50,357 nt of DNA, taken from assembly GCA_902774845.1 (NCBI GenBank), contig CACYJU010000014.1:1-50357 (forward strand), given 5' to 3'. Below are positions 1-6,636 of the stretch, one piece after another (position 1 is the stretch's first letter; each line of letters starts with the position of its first letter). Both the position numbers and the translations under genes were made by a program. The stretch is from an uncultured Bacteroidota bacterium. Its GTDB lineage: Bacteria; Bacteroidota; Bacteroidia; Bacteroidales; P3. The notes beneath the pieces are model-generated. The model saw only the letters and a list, made by a program, of their open reading frames with translations. It was not told where the DNA came from and made no database searches.

Positions 1-67
1 ATTATTAGTTATTTACACTATAATTTTTCGTAACTTGCTGATTCTGGAAAATGAAAAAACATTGCAG
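1..67. other. Left edge, nothing recognised
   Basis: This is A+T-rich sequence before the octamer hairpin. I see no gene, and the upstream neighbour lies outside the window. Confidence 0.4.
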
Positions 68-128
68 TTGACCAGTTGACCAGTTGACCAAGGGTTGAGA
101 TGGTCTTGGTCAACAGTCAACTGGTCAA
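68..128. repeat. Octamer tandem repeat forming a large hairpin
   Basis: Positions 68-90 are nearly three copies of the 8-nt unit TTGACCAG. Positions 105-128 hold an imperfect inverted copy of the same array (one 1-nt deletion and a mismatch), so the region can fold into a hairpin with arms of about 24 bp. It belongs to the 7/8-nt minisatellite class seen in many gaps of this window. It could act as a terminator for a gene to the left, but there is no clear T-tract. Confidence 0.8.
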
Positions 129-212
129 TTCACTTTGCAAGGTAAGATGGACTCATTGTTTTTCCTAAAGTTTTTGGGATACTGACGGTTGCGTTTTTTA
201 ACATTTTTTGTC

Positions 213-243
213 TTGTAAACTTGCCCGTTTATTCCTATCTTTG
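213..243 (+). promoter_or_regulatory. Bacteroidota promoter of the Dam-like remnant
   Basis: TATCTTTG at 236-243 matches the TAnnTTTG -7 box. A TTG at 213-215 lies 20 bp upstream, in the place of the -33 box. The predicted start site is about 40 nt before the ATG at 291, so the truncated methylase gene still has its promoter. Confidence 0.7.
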
Positions 244-290
244 CAAAACGTAAAAATGGGTGATTGTTATCTAAAAAGTAGAAACGAGCA

Positions 291-440
291 ATGAAAGCAA
301 AACCATTTATCAAGTGGGTTGGCGGCAAAGGGCAACTCATAGAACAGCTGGAGGCGTTGCTGCCAGCTGACTTTGATAATTGTGAAGATGTGACATACAT
401 TGAGCATAAAACTATGCTATCACAATTTGTGACCGCATGA
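291..440 (+). pseudogene. N-terminal stump of a Dam/DpnM-like adenine methylase
   Basis: A 49-codon ORF begins with the N-terminal SAM-binding region of D12-class (Dam, DpnM) DNA adenine methylases: K-P-F-I-K-W-V-G-G-K-G-Q-L, then a Y-I-E at residues 36-38. In the family Y-I-E continues as E-P-F-x-G-G-G and about 220 more residues. Here the homology stops at the Glu, and about 11 unrelated codons lead to TGA at 438-440. The last codons read M-L-S-Q-F-V-T-A, which resembles the core of ORF6N proteins (R-S-Q-I-V-T-A in the neighbour). The stump may therefore be joined to a scrap of another ORF6N gene. It has no catalytic D-P-P-Y and cannot be an active methylase. Confidence 0.75.
420..432. promoter_or_regulatory. 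Perfect palindrome before the ORF6N gene
   Basis: TCACAA-T-TTGTGA is a perfect inverted repeat 25 nt before the ORF6N start codon. A related palindrome (GTCACA-GAT-TGTGAC, 702-716) lies inside the ORF6N gene. The 19-nt stretches 420-438 and 703-721 agree at 16 positions. It may be an operator for autoregulation, or the edge of a decayed ORF6N copy. Confidence 0.45.
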
Positions 441-456
441 TGACATACAGTAACTT

Positions 457-1107
457 ATGAATGAAAAAATGGAAATAGCCACAAAACAACAGACAGATAA
501 TATCAAGAATTTGATATACGAAATACGCGGTCAAAAGGTTATGCTTGACTACGACCTCGCATCTATATACGGAGTTAAGACCGGTTCTTTAAACCAAGCT
601 GTCAAACGAAACATAGACCGATTCCCTGACGATTTTATGTTTAAACTATCGAAAAACGAATGGGAAGAAATTGAACGTAATATCCAGAATACCAATATGC
701 GGTCACAGATTGTGACAGCATCACCCAATAGACGCAATAAATCCAACCCTCCTTACGCATTTACCGAACATGGTGCAGTTATGCTTGCATCTGTATTGCA
801 TAGCCTCAGCGCTGTGCAAATGAGTGTGATGGTGACGCGTGCATTCATCGCAATGCGACAGGCAATCTCGACTATGCTTTCGATGAATTTGAAGGTTGAG
901 CAGCTTTCTCATAAAGTTGACCAGTTGAATGCCTATGTTGAGGAGATACTGCACGACCAAAACGACATCAACTACCAGAAGGAGCAAACCAATTTGGAGG
1001 TTGCCGTGCAGCTGGAAGCCATCAACAACGCCCTTGACAAATTGCGCGAAACGAAGTCTGAGCCGAGAAATCCTATTGGATTCAAAAGAACTGGAAATAA
1101 GAAATAG
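457..1107 (+). CDS. ORF6N domain DNA-binding protein
   Basis: This 216-residue protein has an N-terminal ORF6N domain (about residues 15-125). Visible landmarks are I-R-G-Q-K-V-M-L-D-Y-D-L-A, R-F-P-D-D-F-M-F-K-L and P-Y-A-F-T-E-H-G-A-V-M-L. Residues 140-200 are rich in Leu, Gln and Glu and likely form a coiled coil for oligomerisation. ORF6N proteins are phage or mobile-element regulators that are common and often solitary in Bacteroidota; the exact targets are mostly unknown. The gene sits between a methylase stump and other debris, so it is probably the surviving cargo of a decayed element. The start at 457 follows the palindrome at 420-432, which may be its operator. Confidence 0.85.
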   Translation: MNEKMEIATKQQTDNIKNLIYEIRGQKVMLDYDLASIYGVKTGSLNQAVKRNIDRFPDDFMFKLSKNEWEEIERNIQNTNMRSQIVTASPNRRNKSNPPYAFTEHGAVMLASVLHSLSAVQMSVMVTRAFIAMRQAISTMLSMNLKVEQLSHKVDQLNAYVEEILHDQNDINYQKEQTNLEVAVQLEAINNALDKLRETKSEPRNPIGFKRTGNKK

Positions 1108-1140
1108 GATTTGTTTTAAAATATAAGTAGGATTGACAAT

Positions 1141-1206
1141 ATGACGCAAGCGAAGGCGGTTATAGAAACTATCGATAAGTTGGGAGGAATAGCCACTCTC
1201 CACTAA
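1141..1206 (+). pseudogene. N-terminal remnant, possible winged-helix protein
   Basis: The ORF encodes M-T-Q-A-K-A-V-I-E-T-I-D-K-L-G-G-I-A-T-L-H and then stops at TAA. A-V-I-x-T-I-x-K-L-G-G-x-A-T-L is typical of the first helices of winged-helix proteins found in restriction and accessory loci. A frame change after it would continue as T-N-T-F-L-A-K-P-S-G-K-A-D, so the gene appears broken rather than naturally short. Family assignment is tentative. Confidence 0.4.
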
Positions 1207-1385
1207 CACATTCTTGGCCAAACCAAGCGGCAAAGCCGATAGTACGCAATCCTATTTTTGATTCACATCTTTAAGTTTTTAAATTTGTTTCGGGGCAGTC
1301 ACAAGTTGGCTGCCTTTTTTACTACCACCTCCCCCACCAACACATTCCTGACCGAGCCAAGAGGCAAGGCAGATAACACACATTC
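1192..1385 (+). repeat. Imperfect direct duplication, copies at 1192-1250 and 1322-1385
   Basis: Both copies contain ACACATTC-T/C-TG-A/G-CC, then AA/GAGCCAAG and GGCAA-A/G-GC. They translate, in one frame each, to T-N-T-F-L-x-x-P-x-G-K-A-D. They are about 130 bp apart and clearly related but diverged, which suggests an old duplication within gene debris. Confidence 0.5.
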
Positions 1386-1405
1386 ACATTTCTTATCTTT
1401 AAACC

Positions 1406-1437
1406 CACTAACCCATTCCCGCATTCCCGCATTCCCA
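1406..1437 (+). repeat. Octamer array, 4 units
   Basis: Four 8-nt units lie in register: CACTAACC, CATTCCCG, CATTCCCG, CATTCCCA. This is the same unit family as the arrays before fabD and aroC. Confidence 0.75.
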
Positions 1438-1504
1438 ATATCGCCCTGTGCGGGCACGCACCATTCTGGCACTCTTGCCCCACCCATTAACGCATAAAAA
1501 CTCA

Positions 1505-1534
1505 ACGAGGCTGTCCCGCATGTGACAGCCTCGT
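1505..1534. terminator. Strong hairpin terminator
   Basis: An 11-bp perfect stem (ACGAGGCTGTC with GACAGCCTCGT) and an 8-nt loop are followed on the plus strand by TTTCTATT. It probably ends transcription from the decayed patch before the barrel gene. Confidence 0.7.
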
Positions 1535-1630
1535 TTCTATTACAGCTCCTCCACAATAAAATCACTCCTGAAACGTTAAATATATTTAATCAATCTCAAA
1601 AAAAAGCGCAAACTAACACATCATCAGACA

Positions 1631-4342
1631 ATGATAAAACGCATAACCGTCTTCATCTTCTTTATCGCAGCTCTCTGCATCACTGACCTTTACGCCCAGC
1701 CGGGCGGTCATCCCGGCGGACGTCCTCCAGGAGGCGGCTGGGGTGGTGGCAGACCTCCTATGGGTCGCCCAGGACAGCAACAAGGCAACGGCGGCTACAA
1801 CAGCCGCCCCAACGACCAGCGAGCCAACACGGTGAAACAGAAAAAAGTGCGAGAAGGCTCCACCTTCAAGGTGGTGGGCTCGCTCCGCGACAGCGTCTCC
1901 AACGAGTTCCTCGCCTACGTGAACGTGGCTGTCCTCGACCCTGACGACAGCTCCATGGTCAAGGGAGGCACCACCAACCTCGACGGTCTCTTCGAACTCT
2001 CTGGCATCCCTGCCGGCGACTTCCTGCTGCGTGCTTCGGGCTTCGGATACAAGACCCTTTACAAGCGTTTCTCTGTGGAAAACAACACAGCTCTAGGCAC
2101 CATCCTCCTGCACCCCGCCACCACTCTGATGAAAGAGGTGACGGTGACCGCCGACAAACCCCTCTACGCCATGGACGGCGAGAAGATGATTTACAACGTC
2201 AGCGAGGACCCCTCCATCCAGACGGGCACCACCTCCGACGCTCTGCAGAACGCCCCTGGCGTCGAGGTTGACATTGAGGGCAACATCACCCTGCGCGGCG
2301 TCTCCAGCGTCGAAATCTGGATCAACGACAAGCCTTCCAAACTCACCGCCGAAAACCTCAAGACCTACCTCGAAACCCTTCCGGCCAACGCGCTCGACCG
2401 CATCGAGGCCATCACCAACCCCTCTGCCAAATATGCCACCGAGGCTGAGGCTGTCATCAACATCGTCACCTCGGCTCACATCAAGAAGAACCACTTCATC
2501 AGCTTCGGCGTCTTCGGCGCCCCACAGCCTTTCATAAGCCCTTGGCTGAGCTACATGTGGGCCAACGAGAAACTGTCGATAAACATCTATGCCTCTGGAC
2601 GTTGGAACCGCAACCGCAGCCTCTCCGAGAACACCTCGGTCAAGCGCAGGGACGCCCCCGCCGGCAGCGGCTATGACTACGACACCATCATGACCGACTC
2701 CGCCTACTCCACCTCCAACTCCATGGGCGCCGGCGGCAACATCTTCATGAACCTCTCATACAACATCGACTCCACCTCGGACATCGAGTTCTACGGCAGC
2801 GTCAACTACAACTACAACCGTTCCGAGTCGGACTTCTTCGACACCTGCGGCCTCTACCCTCAAGCCACCCTCGGCAGCTACACCTACGGCGACACCAACA
2901 CCAGCCGCTCCAACAGCTGGTTCGGATTCTTCGGCGGCAACTACACCAAGAAGTTCGACAACCTCGGCCATAACCTGCGCATCGGCGTGAACGGCAATTT
3001 CAACGCCGGCCCCTCCTACAACGACATCTTCCGCCAATACGACACCACCTACTACCTCGGCGGCACCTTCCCAATGGAGAGCTACCACAAGTACTACAAG
3101 AACAAGAAAGGCAGCGGCTCCTTCAGCCTCGACGCACGCTACAACCGCCCCTACAGCAAGGACGGCGAACTCAGCTACGGCCTCAAATACAGCCACGACA
3201 ACGAACACAACGAATACTTCCGCGACTTTCTCGACGAGAACGACAACGCCACTCGCGACAGCCTTCGCAGCTATGAGTACATAGGTCGCGAGGAGAACAT
3301 CGACGCCGACGTCAACTGGACTCATCGCTGGGGCGGCTTCACCCTCGAACTCGGCCTCGGCGGCAGCTGGCGCAACCTCCGCTTCATCTACAACAACGAC
3401 TCATTCATCCACATCGACAGCACATTGATGAAACAGAACTGCGACGACACCACCTACAACCAGTTCACCGCCAAGCCTTCCATCCACATGAGCTACCGCA
3501 CCGAGTCGATGCACAACTTCAAAATCAACTACACCCTCCGCATGCGCAACCCTCAGGAATACCAGCTCACCACCTTCCGCACCTACACCGAGGACAGCTG
3601 GTCGACGGGTAACCGCAACCTAACACCCTCGCTCACCCACAACGCCGAAATCGGCTGGACAAAATTCTTCCAGCGCTTCGGCTCTGTCAGCCTCGAAGGC
3701 TACGCACGCCTCTCCCAGAACGAGATCGACAACCTCTCCGACGTCACCTCGCTCGAAGATGAGTATCTCAAGCGAATCGTCAACTACTCCATCCCCTACA
3801 ACATGGGCATGTCCTACCGCTACGGAATGTCGGCCAACGTCACCTACCGTCCAACAGGATTCCTCAACATCCGTTTCTACGCCAACGCCTACGACTATGG
3901 CTACCGTATGGATTACAACGGACGCGACGTCAAGAACCACAAGTTCTCCTACAGCTTCCGCATCAACGCCTGGTATAAATTCCTCGACAACTACCAACTC
4001 TACGCCTCCGCCAACTACAACAGCCCCACCATCGGACTCTACAGCACCCGCAAGGCTCGCTACAATATCAACCTCGGCATCCGCGCCGACTTCTTCAAGC
4101 GCAAGATGTCGGTATTCGTCAACGTCAACGACATCTTCAACTGGGGCGCCCGCTACGGTTCTGGCTCAGAGAACACCAACCCATACTACCTCAGCAACTC
4201 GACCAGCAAGACTTACTACTTCGGCAAGCCCACCAAGCCCATCTCGACCTCTATCTCAGCCGGCATAACCTTCCGCTTCGGTAAGATGGAACTCGAACGT
4301 CAGGCAAAAGAAGCCACCGACGAGACGATAACGACAGAGTAG
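1631..4342 (+). CDS. Outer-membrane beta-barrel protein, TonB-receptor-like
   Basis: This 903-residue protein has a signal peptide (residues 1-22, ending A-Q). A Gly/Pro/Arg-rich linker (23-70) follows, then a carboxypeptidase-regulatory-like beta-sandwich (about 75-165), a plug-like region (about 170-290, including L-R-G-V and V-I-N-I-V-T) and a long aromatic-rich barrel of the OMP_b-brl_3 type. It ends in a charged tail, not in a terminal aromatic residue. Such proteins sit in the outer membrane; some import ligands with TonB/ExbBD, but no SusD partner lies next to it, so no substrate can be named. The Gly/Pro-rich linker just after the signal peptide is unusual. The start at 1631 directly precedes a good signal peptide. 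Confidence 0.88.
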   Translation: MIKRITVFIFFIAALCITDLYAQPGGHPGGRPPGGGWGGGRPPMGRPGQQQGNGGYNSRPNDQRANTVKQKKVREGSTFKVVGSLRDSVSNEFLAYVNVAVLDPDDSSMVKGGTTNLDGLFELSGIPAGDFLLRASGFGYKTLYKRFSVENNTALGTILLHPATTLMKEVTVTADKPLYAMDGEKMIYNVSEDPSIQTGTTSDALQNAPGVEVDIEGNITLRGVSSVEIWINDKPSKLTAENLKTYLETLPANALDRIEAITNPSAKYATEAEAVINIVTSAHIKKNHFISFGVFGAPQPFISPWLSYMWANEKLSINIYASGRWNRNRSLSENTSVKRRDAPAGSGYDYDTIMTDSAYSTSNSMGAGGNIFMNLSYNIDSTSDIEFYGSVNYNYNRSESDFFDTCGLYPQATLGSYTYGDTNTSRSNSWFGFFGGNYTKKFDNLGHNLRIGVNGNFNAGPSYNDIFRQYDTTYYLGGTFPMESYHKYYKNKKGSGSFSLDARYNRPYSKDGELSYGLKYSHDNEHNEYFRDFLDENDNATRDSLRSYEYIGREENIDADVNWTHRWGGFTLELGLGGSWRNLRFIYNNDSFIHIDSTLMKQNCDDTTYNQFTAKPSIHMSYRTESMHNFKINYTLRMRNPQEYQLTTFRTYTEDSWSTGNRNLTPSLTHNAEIGWTKFFQRFGSVSLEGYARLSQNEIDNLSDVTSLEDEYLKRIVNYSIPYNMGMSYRYGMSANVTYRPTGFLNIRFYANAYDYGYRMDYNGRDVKNHKFSYSFRINAWYKFLDNYQLYASANYNSPTIGLYSTRKARYNINLGIRADFFKRKMSVFVNVNDIFNWGARYGSGSENTNPYYLSNSTSKTYYFGKPTKPISTSISAGITFRFGKMELERQAKEATDETITTE

Positions 4343-4369
4343 GTGCGTGCTCGCACAGAGCAAACAAGC

Positions 4370-4476
4370 GGTTAGCGGTTAGCAGGCAGCAGGTAGAAAG
4401 ATTCAACTCACGCATTCACGCATTCAAGCATTCAAGCACTCACGCATTCACACATTAACACATTCACACATTCACT
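4370..4476 (+). repeat. Heptamer array then octamer array abutting fabD
   Basis: Positions 4370-4397 are four 7-nt units (GGTTAGC, GGTTAGC, AGGCAGC, AGGTAGA). Positions 4413-4476 are exactly eight 8-nt units of the form CATTCAMR (for example CATTCACG, CATTCAAG, CATTCACA). The last unit ends at the base before the fabD ATG (4477), so the array forms the whole proximal 5' leader. Confidence 0.9.
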
Positions 4477-5340
4477 ATGAAATCCTACGTTTTCCCTGGT
4501 CAGGGTGCCCAGTTTGTTGGAATGGGCAAAGACCTCTACGATAACCACGACGAGGCACGTCGCCTCTTCGAACAAGCCAACGACATCCTCGGCTTCCGCA
4601 TCACCGACATCATGTTCAGCGGCACCGACGACGAGCTGAAGCAAACCAAGGTGACGCAACCCGCCATCTTCCTCCACTCGGTCATCTCGGCCGTATGCCT
4701 CGGCGACGAGTTCCAACCTTCGATGGCAGCAGGTCACTCGCTGGGCGAGTTCTCCGCCCTCACCGCCGTAAAAGCCCTCTCCTTCGAAGAAGGCCTCACC
4801 CTCGTCTCGAAACGTGCGATGGCGATGCAGCGAGCCTGCGAGCTGCAGCAGTCGACGATGGCTGCCGTACTTGGAGGCACCGAAGAGCAGATTGAAGAGG
4901 CATGCAAGTCTGTCACCAACGAGATAGTGGTGGCGGCGAACTACAACTGCCCGGGACAGATAGTCATATCCGGCACACCGGAAGGCATACGTCTGGCATC
5001 GGAGAAACTCGCTGGCATAGTGAAGCATATTGTGCCACTCAACGTGGGAGGCGCCTTCCATTCGCCCCTGATGGAGCCGGCCCGTATCGAACTGGCAGCC
5101 GCCATCGAAGCCGCCGTCATCAACACGCCCCTCTGCCCAGTGTATCAGAATGTTGACGCGAAGCCGCACACCGACCCAGTCGAGATAAAAGCGAACCTGC
5201 TCACTCAGCTCACCGCCCCCGTGCGCTGGACACAGAGTGTGGTGAACATGATAGGCGACGGCGCCGACGAGTTCGTTGAACTCGGCCCTGGCAACGTCCT
5301 TTCTGGCCTTATTGGCAAAATCAAACGCAGCCTCAGGTAA
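4477..5340 (+). CDS. fabD: Malonyl-CoA:ACP transacylase
   Basis: FabD moves malonyl groups from CoA to acyl carrier protein in the cytoplasm, supplying fatty-acid elongation. The 287-residue protein is close to the family length. It begins with the F-P-G-Q-G-A-Q motif (residues 5-11). It has the G-H-S-L-G-E nucleophile elbow (Ser at about residue 89), and the catalytic His lies in G-A-F-H-S-P (about residue 196). It ends with the typical E-L-G-P-G-N-V-L segment. It is isolated here from other fab genes. No promoter box is clear in the leader, which consists of minisatellite units. It is convergent with the SGNH gene, with only 4 nt between stop codons. Confidence 0.96.
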   Translation: MKSYVFPGQGAQFVGMGKDLYDNHDEARRLFEQANDILGFRITDIMFSGTDDELKQTKVTQPAIFLHSVISAVCLGDEFQPSMAAGHSLGEFSALTAVKALSFEEGLTLVSKRAMAMQRACELQQSTMAAVLGGTEEQIEEACKSVTNEIVVAANYNCPGQIVISGTPEGIRLASEKLAGIVKHIVPLNVGGAFHSPLMEPARIELAAAIEAAVINTPLCPVYQNVDAKPHTDPVEIKANLLTQLTAPVRWTQSVVNMIGDGADEFVELGPGNVLSGLIGKIKRSLR

Positions 5341-5344
5341 TCTT

Positions 5345-6067
5345 CTACACCACCAATGCGTTGAGACTATACTCAAAAGCCTCCAATTCACGTAGGATAG
5401 CATCGGCAATCAAACGATGACCTTCCTCGTTGGGGTGCATCCCGTCTTCACATAGGAATTCCGACAGGCGACGTTGCTGCAAGAAGGTGCTGCTGATATC
5501 TATCACCTTGATTCCGCGACGCATACCTATCTTGAACACCTCCAGGTTATACTGTTCATGCCAATGGCCTATGTTGTTCACATCGCCTTCCAACCATTTT
5601 AGGATGTTTGCTTTGTCGAGGCCTGCACTCACATGATTGAAGAAGCGTTGCGAATCCAACTCCGGCAGCGATAAGAGTACAGGTATCGCCCCGATATTCT
5701 CGACCTTGTCTATCACCCTATTATACGCTTCAGCAAACTGCGACAAGTCCAGTTTCGGATGATGGACACCCTCTGGGTCAGCCGCAATCGCCTTCCAGTC
5801 GAAGTTGCAGTCGTTGCCACCAAACTCGAGCACCACGATGTCGCCCTTCTCTATCTGGTTGAAATAACGTTCAATACAATCAAGACCGTTTAGGATAGTA
5901 CTGCCGAAACGCGATCGGTTTTCAATATCCACACCCAACCGCTGGGCGCAGGTGTTGACAAAGTTGTCCTCTGCCACCTTATATTTAACAGTTCCTTTAC
6001 ATATAGTCTCGGGTACAGTCACAATACCTTTCATTACCGAATCGCCAAAAGCGAATATTTTTTTCAT
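5345..6067 (-). CDS. SGNH/GDSL-family hydrolase
   Basis: This is a predicted serine hydrolase of about 240 residues. Block I is F-G-D-S-V near the N-terminus (nucleophile Ser). The oxyanion Asn is in E-F-G-G-N-D-C, and the catalytic Asp/His pair is in E-D-G-M-H-P-N near the C-terminus. The G-G-N-D and D-x-x-H-P arrangement is that of SGNH esterases/lipases acting on acyl, acetyl or carbohydrate esters; the substrate is unknown. No signal peptide is visible, so it is likely cytoplasmic. I prefer the M-K-K-I-F-A-F-G-D start (6067) over the ATG nine bases upstream (6076). A promoter box lies at 6134-6141. Confidence 0.88.
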   Translation of the reverse strand: MKKIFAFGDSVMKGIVTVPETICKGTVKYKVAEDNFVNTCAQRLGVDIENRSRFGSTILNGLDCIERYFNQIEKGDIVVLEFGGNDCNFDWKAIAADPEGVHHPKLDLSQFAEAYNRVIDKVENIGAIPVLLSLPELDSQRFFNHVSAGLDKANILKWLEGDVNNIGHWHEQYNLEVFKIGMRRGIKVIDISSTFLQQRRLSEFLCEDGMHPNEEGHRLIADAILRELEAFEYSLNALVV

Positions 6068-6133
6068 TATTTCCATAGTCGATTTTCTTTTTTTAGGTTG
6101 TTAATTGAGGGCTCCTCACCCGTTTTCGAGTTG

Positions 6134-6141
6134 CAAAATTA
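6134..6141 (-). promoter_or_regulatory. -7 promoter box of the SGNH gene
   Basis: Read on the minus strand this is TAATTTTG, matching TAnnTTTG. It leaves a leader of about 60 nt before the SGNH start codon. Confidence 0.6.
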
Positions 6142-6443
6142 TGGTCATTTTTCATGGTAAAAGAGAAAATGGAACGGTGTGATGGACGAAGTGTCAAAAA
6201 CGACGATTCAGGGACAAAGGTGGCCAAACTGCAATTTAAAGTCAATTATTTACGATTTCATCCCACCCTTTTGGTGCCCTTCGGGACGGAATTAAAGAGC
6301 AAAAACAGCCCATTCTACAGATATCCCGTCGGGCACGAGCGAGAGCAAAGTCAACGAGGTCAAACTAGATTAAACATTGCTGAGCCGAAGCCGACAAGGA
6401 CTACACCTGTCGGATGGACTACAAAAAAAACTTTCTAAAAAAA
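6142..6443. other. Intergenic region between SGNH gene and tRNA-Gln
   Basis: About 300 bp without a credible gene. A 94-codon ORF (6154-6438) has no recognisable motif and no promoter. A partly self-complementary pair, GTGCCC near 6278 and GGGCAC near 6333, could form a loop. Nothing else is seen. Confidence 0.4.
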
Positions 6444-6473
6444 TTGCAGAATAAAAAAAAGTGTGTACTTTTG
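6444..6473 (+). promoter_or_regulatory. Promoter of tRNA-Gln
   Basis: TACTTTTG (6466-6473) is the -7 box, and TTG at 6444-6446 lies 19 bp upstream as the -33 element. The tRNA starts about 28 nt downstream. Confidence 0.75.
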
Positions 6474-6501
6474 CATCCGCTTTCGAGAGAAAGAGAAAGT
6501 C

Positions 6502-6572
6502 TGTCCAATGGTGTAATGGTAGCACATCTGACTCTGGATCAGCCAGTCTAGGTTCGAGTCCTGGTTGGACAA
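6502..6572 (+). tRNA. tRNA-Gln (anticodon CTG)
   Basis: The 7-bp acceptor stem is TGTCCAA (6502-6508) with TTGGACA (6565-6571), plus discriminator A. The D loop has TAATGGTA. The anticodon loop is C-T-CTG-G-A, and the T arm has TTCGAGT between CTAGG and CCTGG. CCA is not encoded. The outermost anticodon-stem pair appears mismatched (T/C). It is followed at once by a rho-independent terminator. Confidence 0.93.
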
Positions 6573-6583
6573 CAAGAATGAAA

Positions 6584-6620
6584 GGGGATAAATCAATGAG
6601 GTTTATCCCCTATTTTGTTT
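6584..6620 (+). terminator. Terminator after tRNA-Gln
   Basis: A perfect 9-bp stem (GGGGATAAA with TTTATCCCC) and a 9-nt loop are followed by TATTTTGTTT. It lies directly before the polymerase gene. Confidence 0.85.
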
Positions 6621-6636
6621 CCCTTTCGTGCCTAAA

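Larger units (their letters stand above)
1108..1630. other. Gene debris and repeats between ORF6N and the barrel gene
   Basis: No intact gene is seen. The stretch holds a 21-codon ORF (1141-1206), a degenerate duplicated segment (about 1192-1250 and 1322-1385), an octamer array (1406-1437) and a strong hairpin (1505-1534). An 88-codon minus-strand ORF here has no recognisable motif and low-complexity composition, and I do not support it. Confidence 0.5.

Noticed and set aside
68..128. CRISPR array
   Set aside because: The repeats are 8-nt tandem units with no spacers. No CRISPR repeat-spacer pattern or cas gene was seen anywhere in the window.
420..432. CRP/FNR-type binding site
   Set aside because: The half-sites are inverted relative to the TGTGA-N6-TCACA order and are only 1 nt apart.
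6154..6438. 94-codon plus-strand ORF before tRNA-Gln
   Set aside because: No promoter, motif or family resemblance; composition like the surrounding non-coding DNA.
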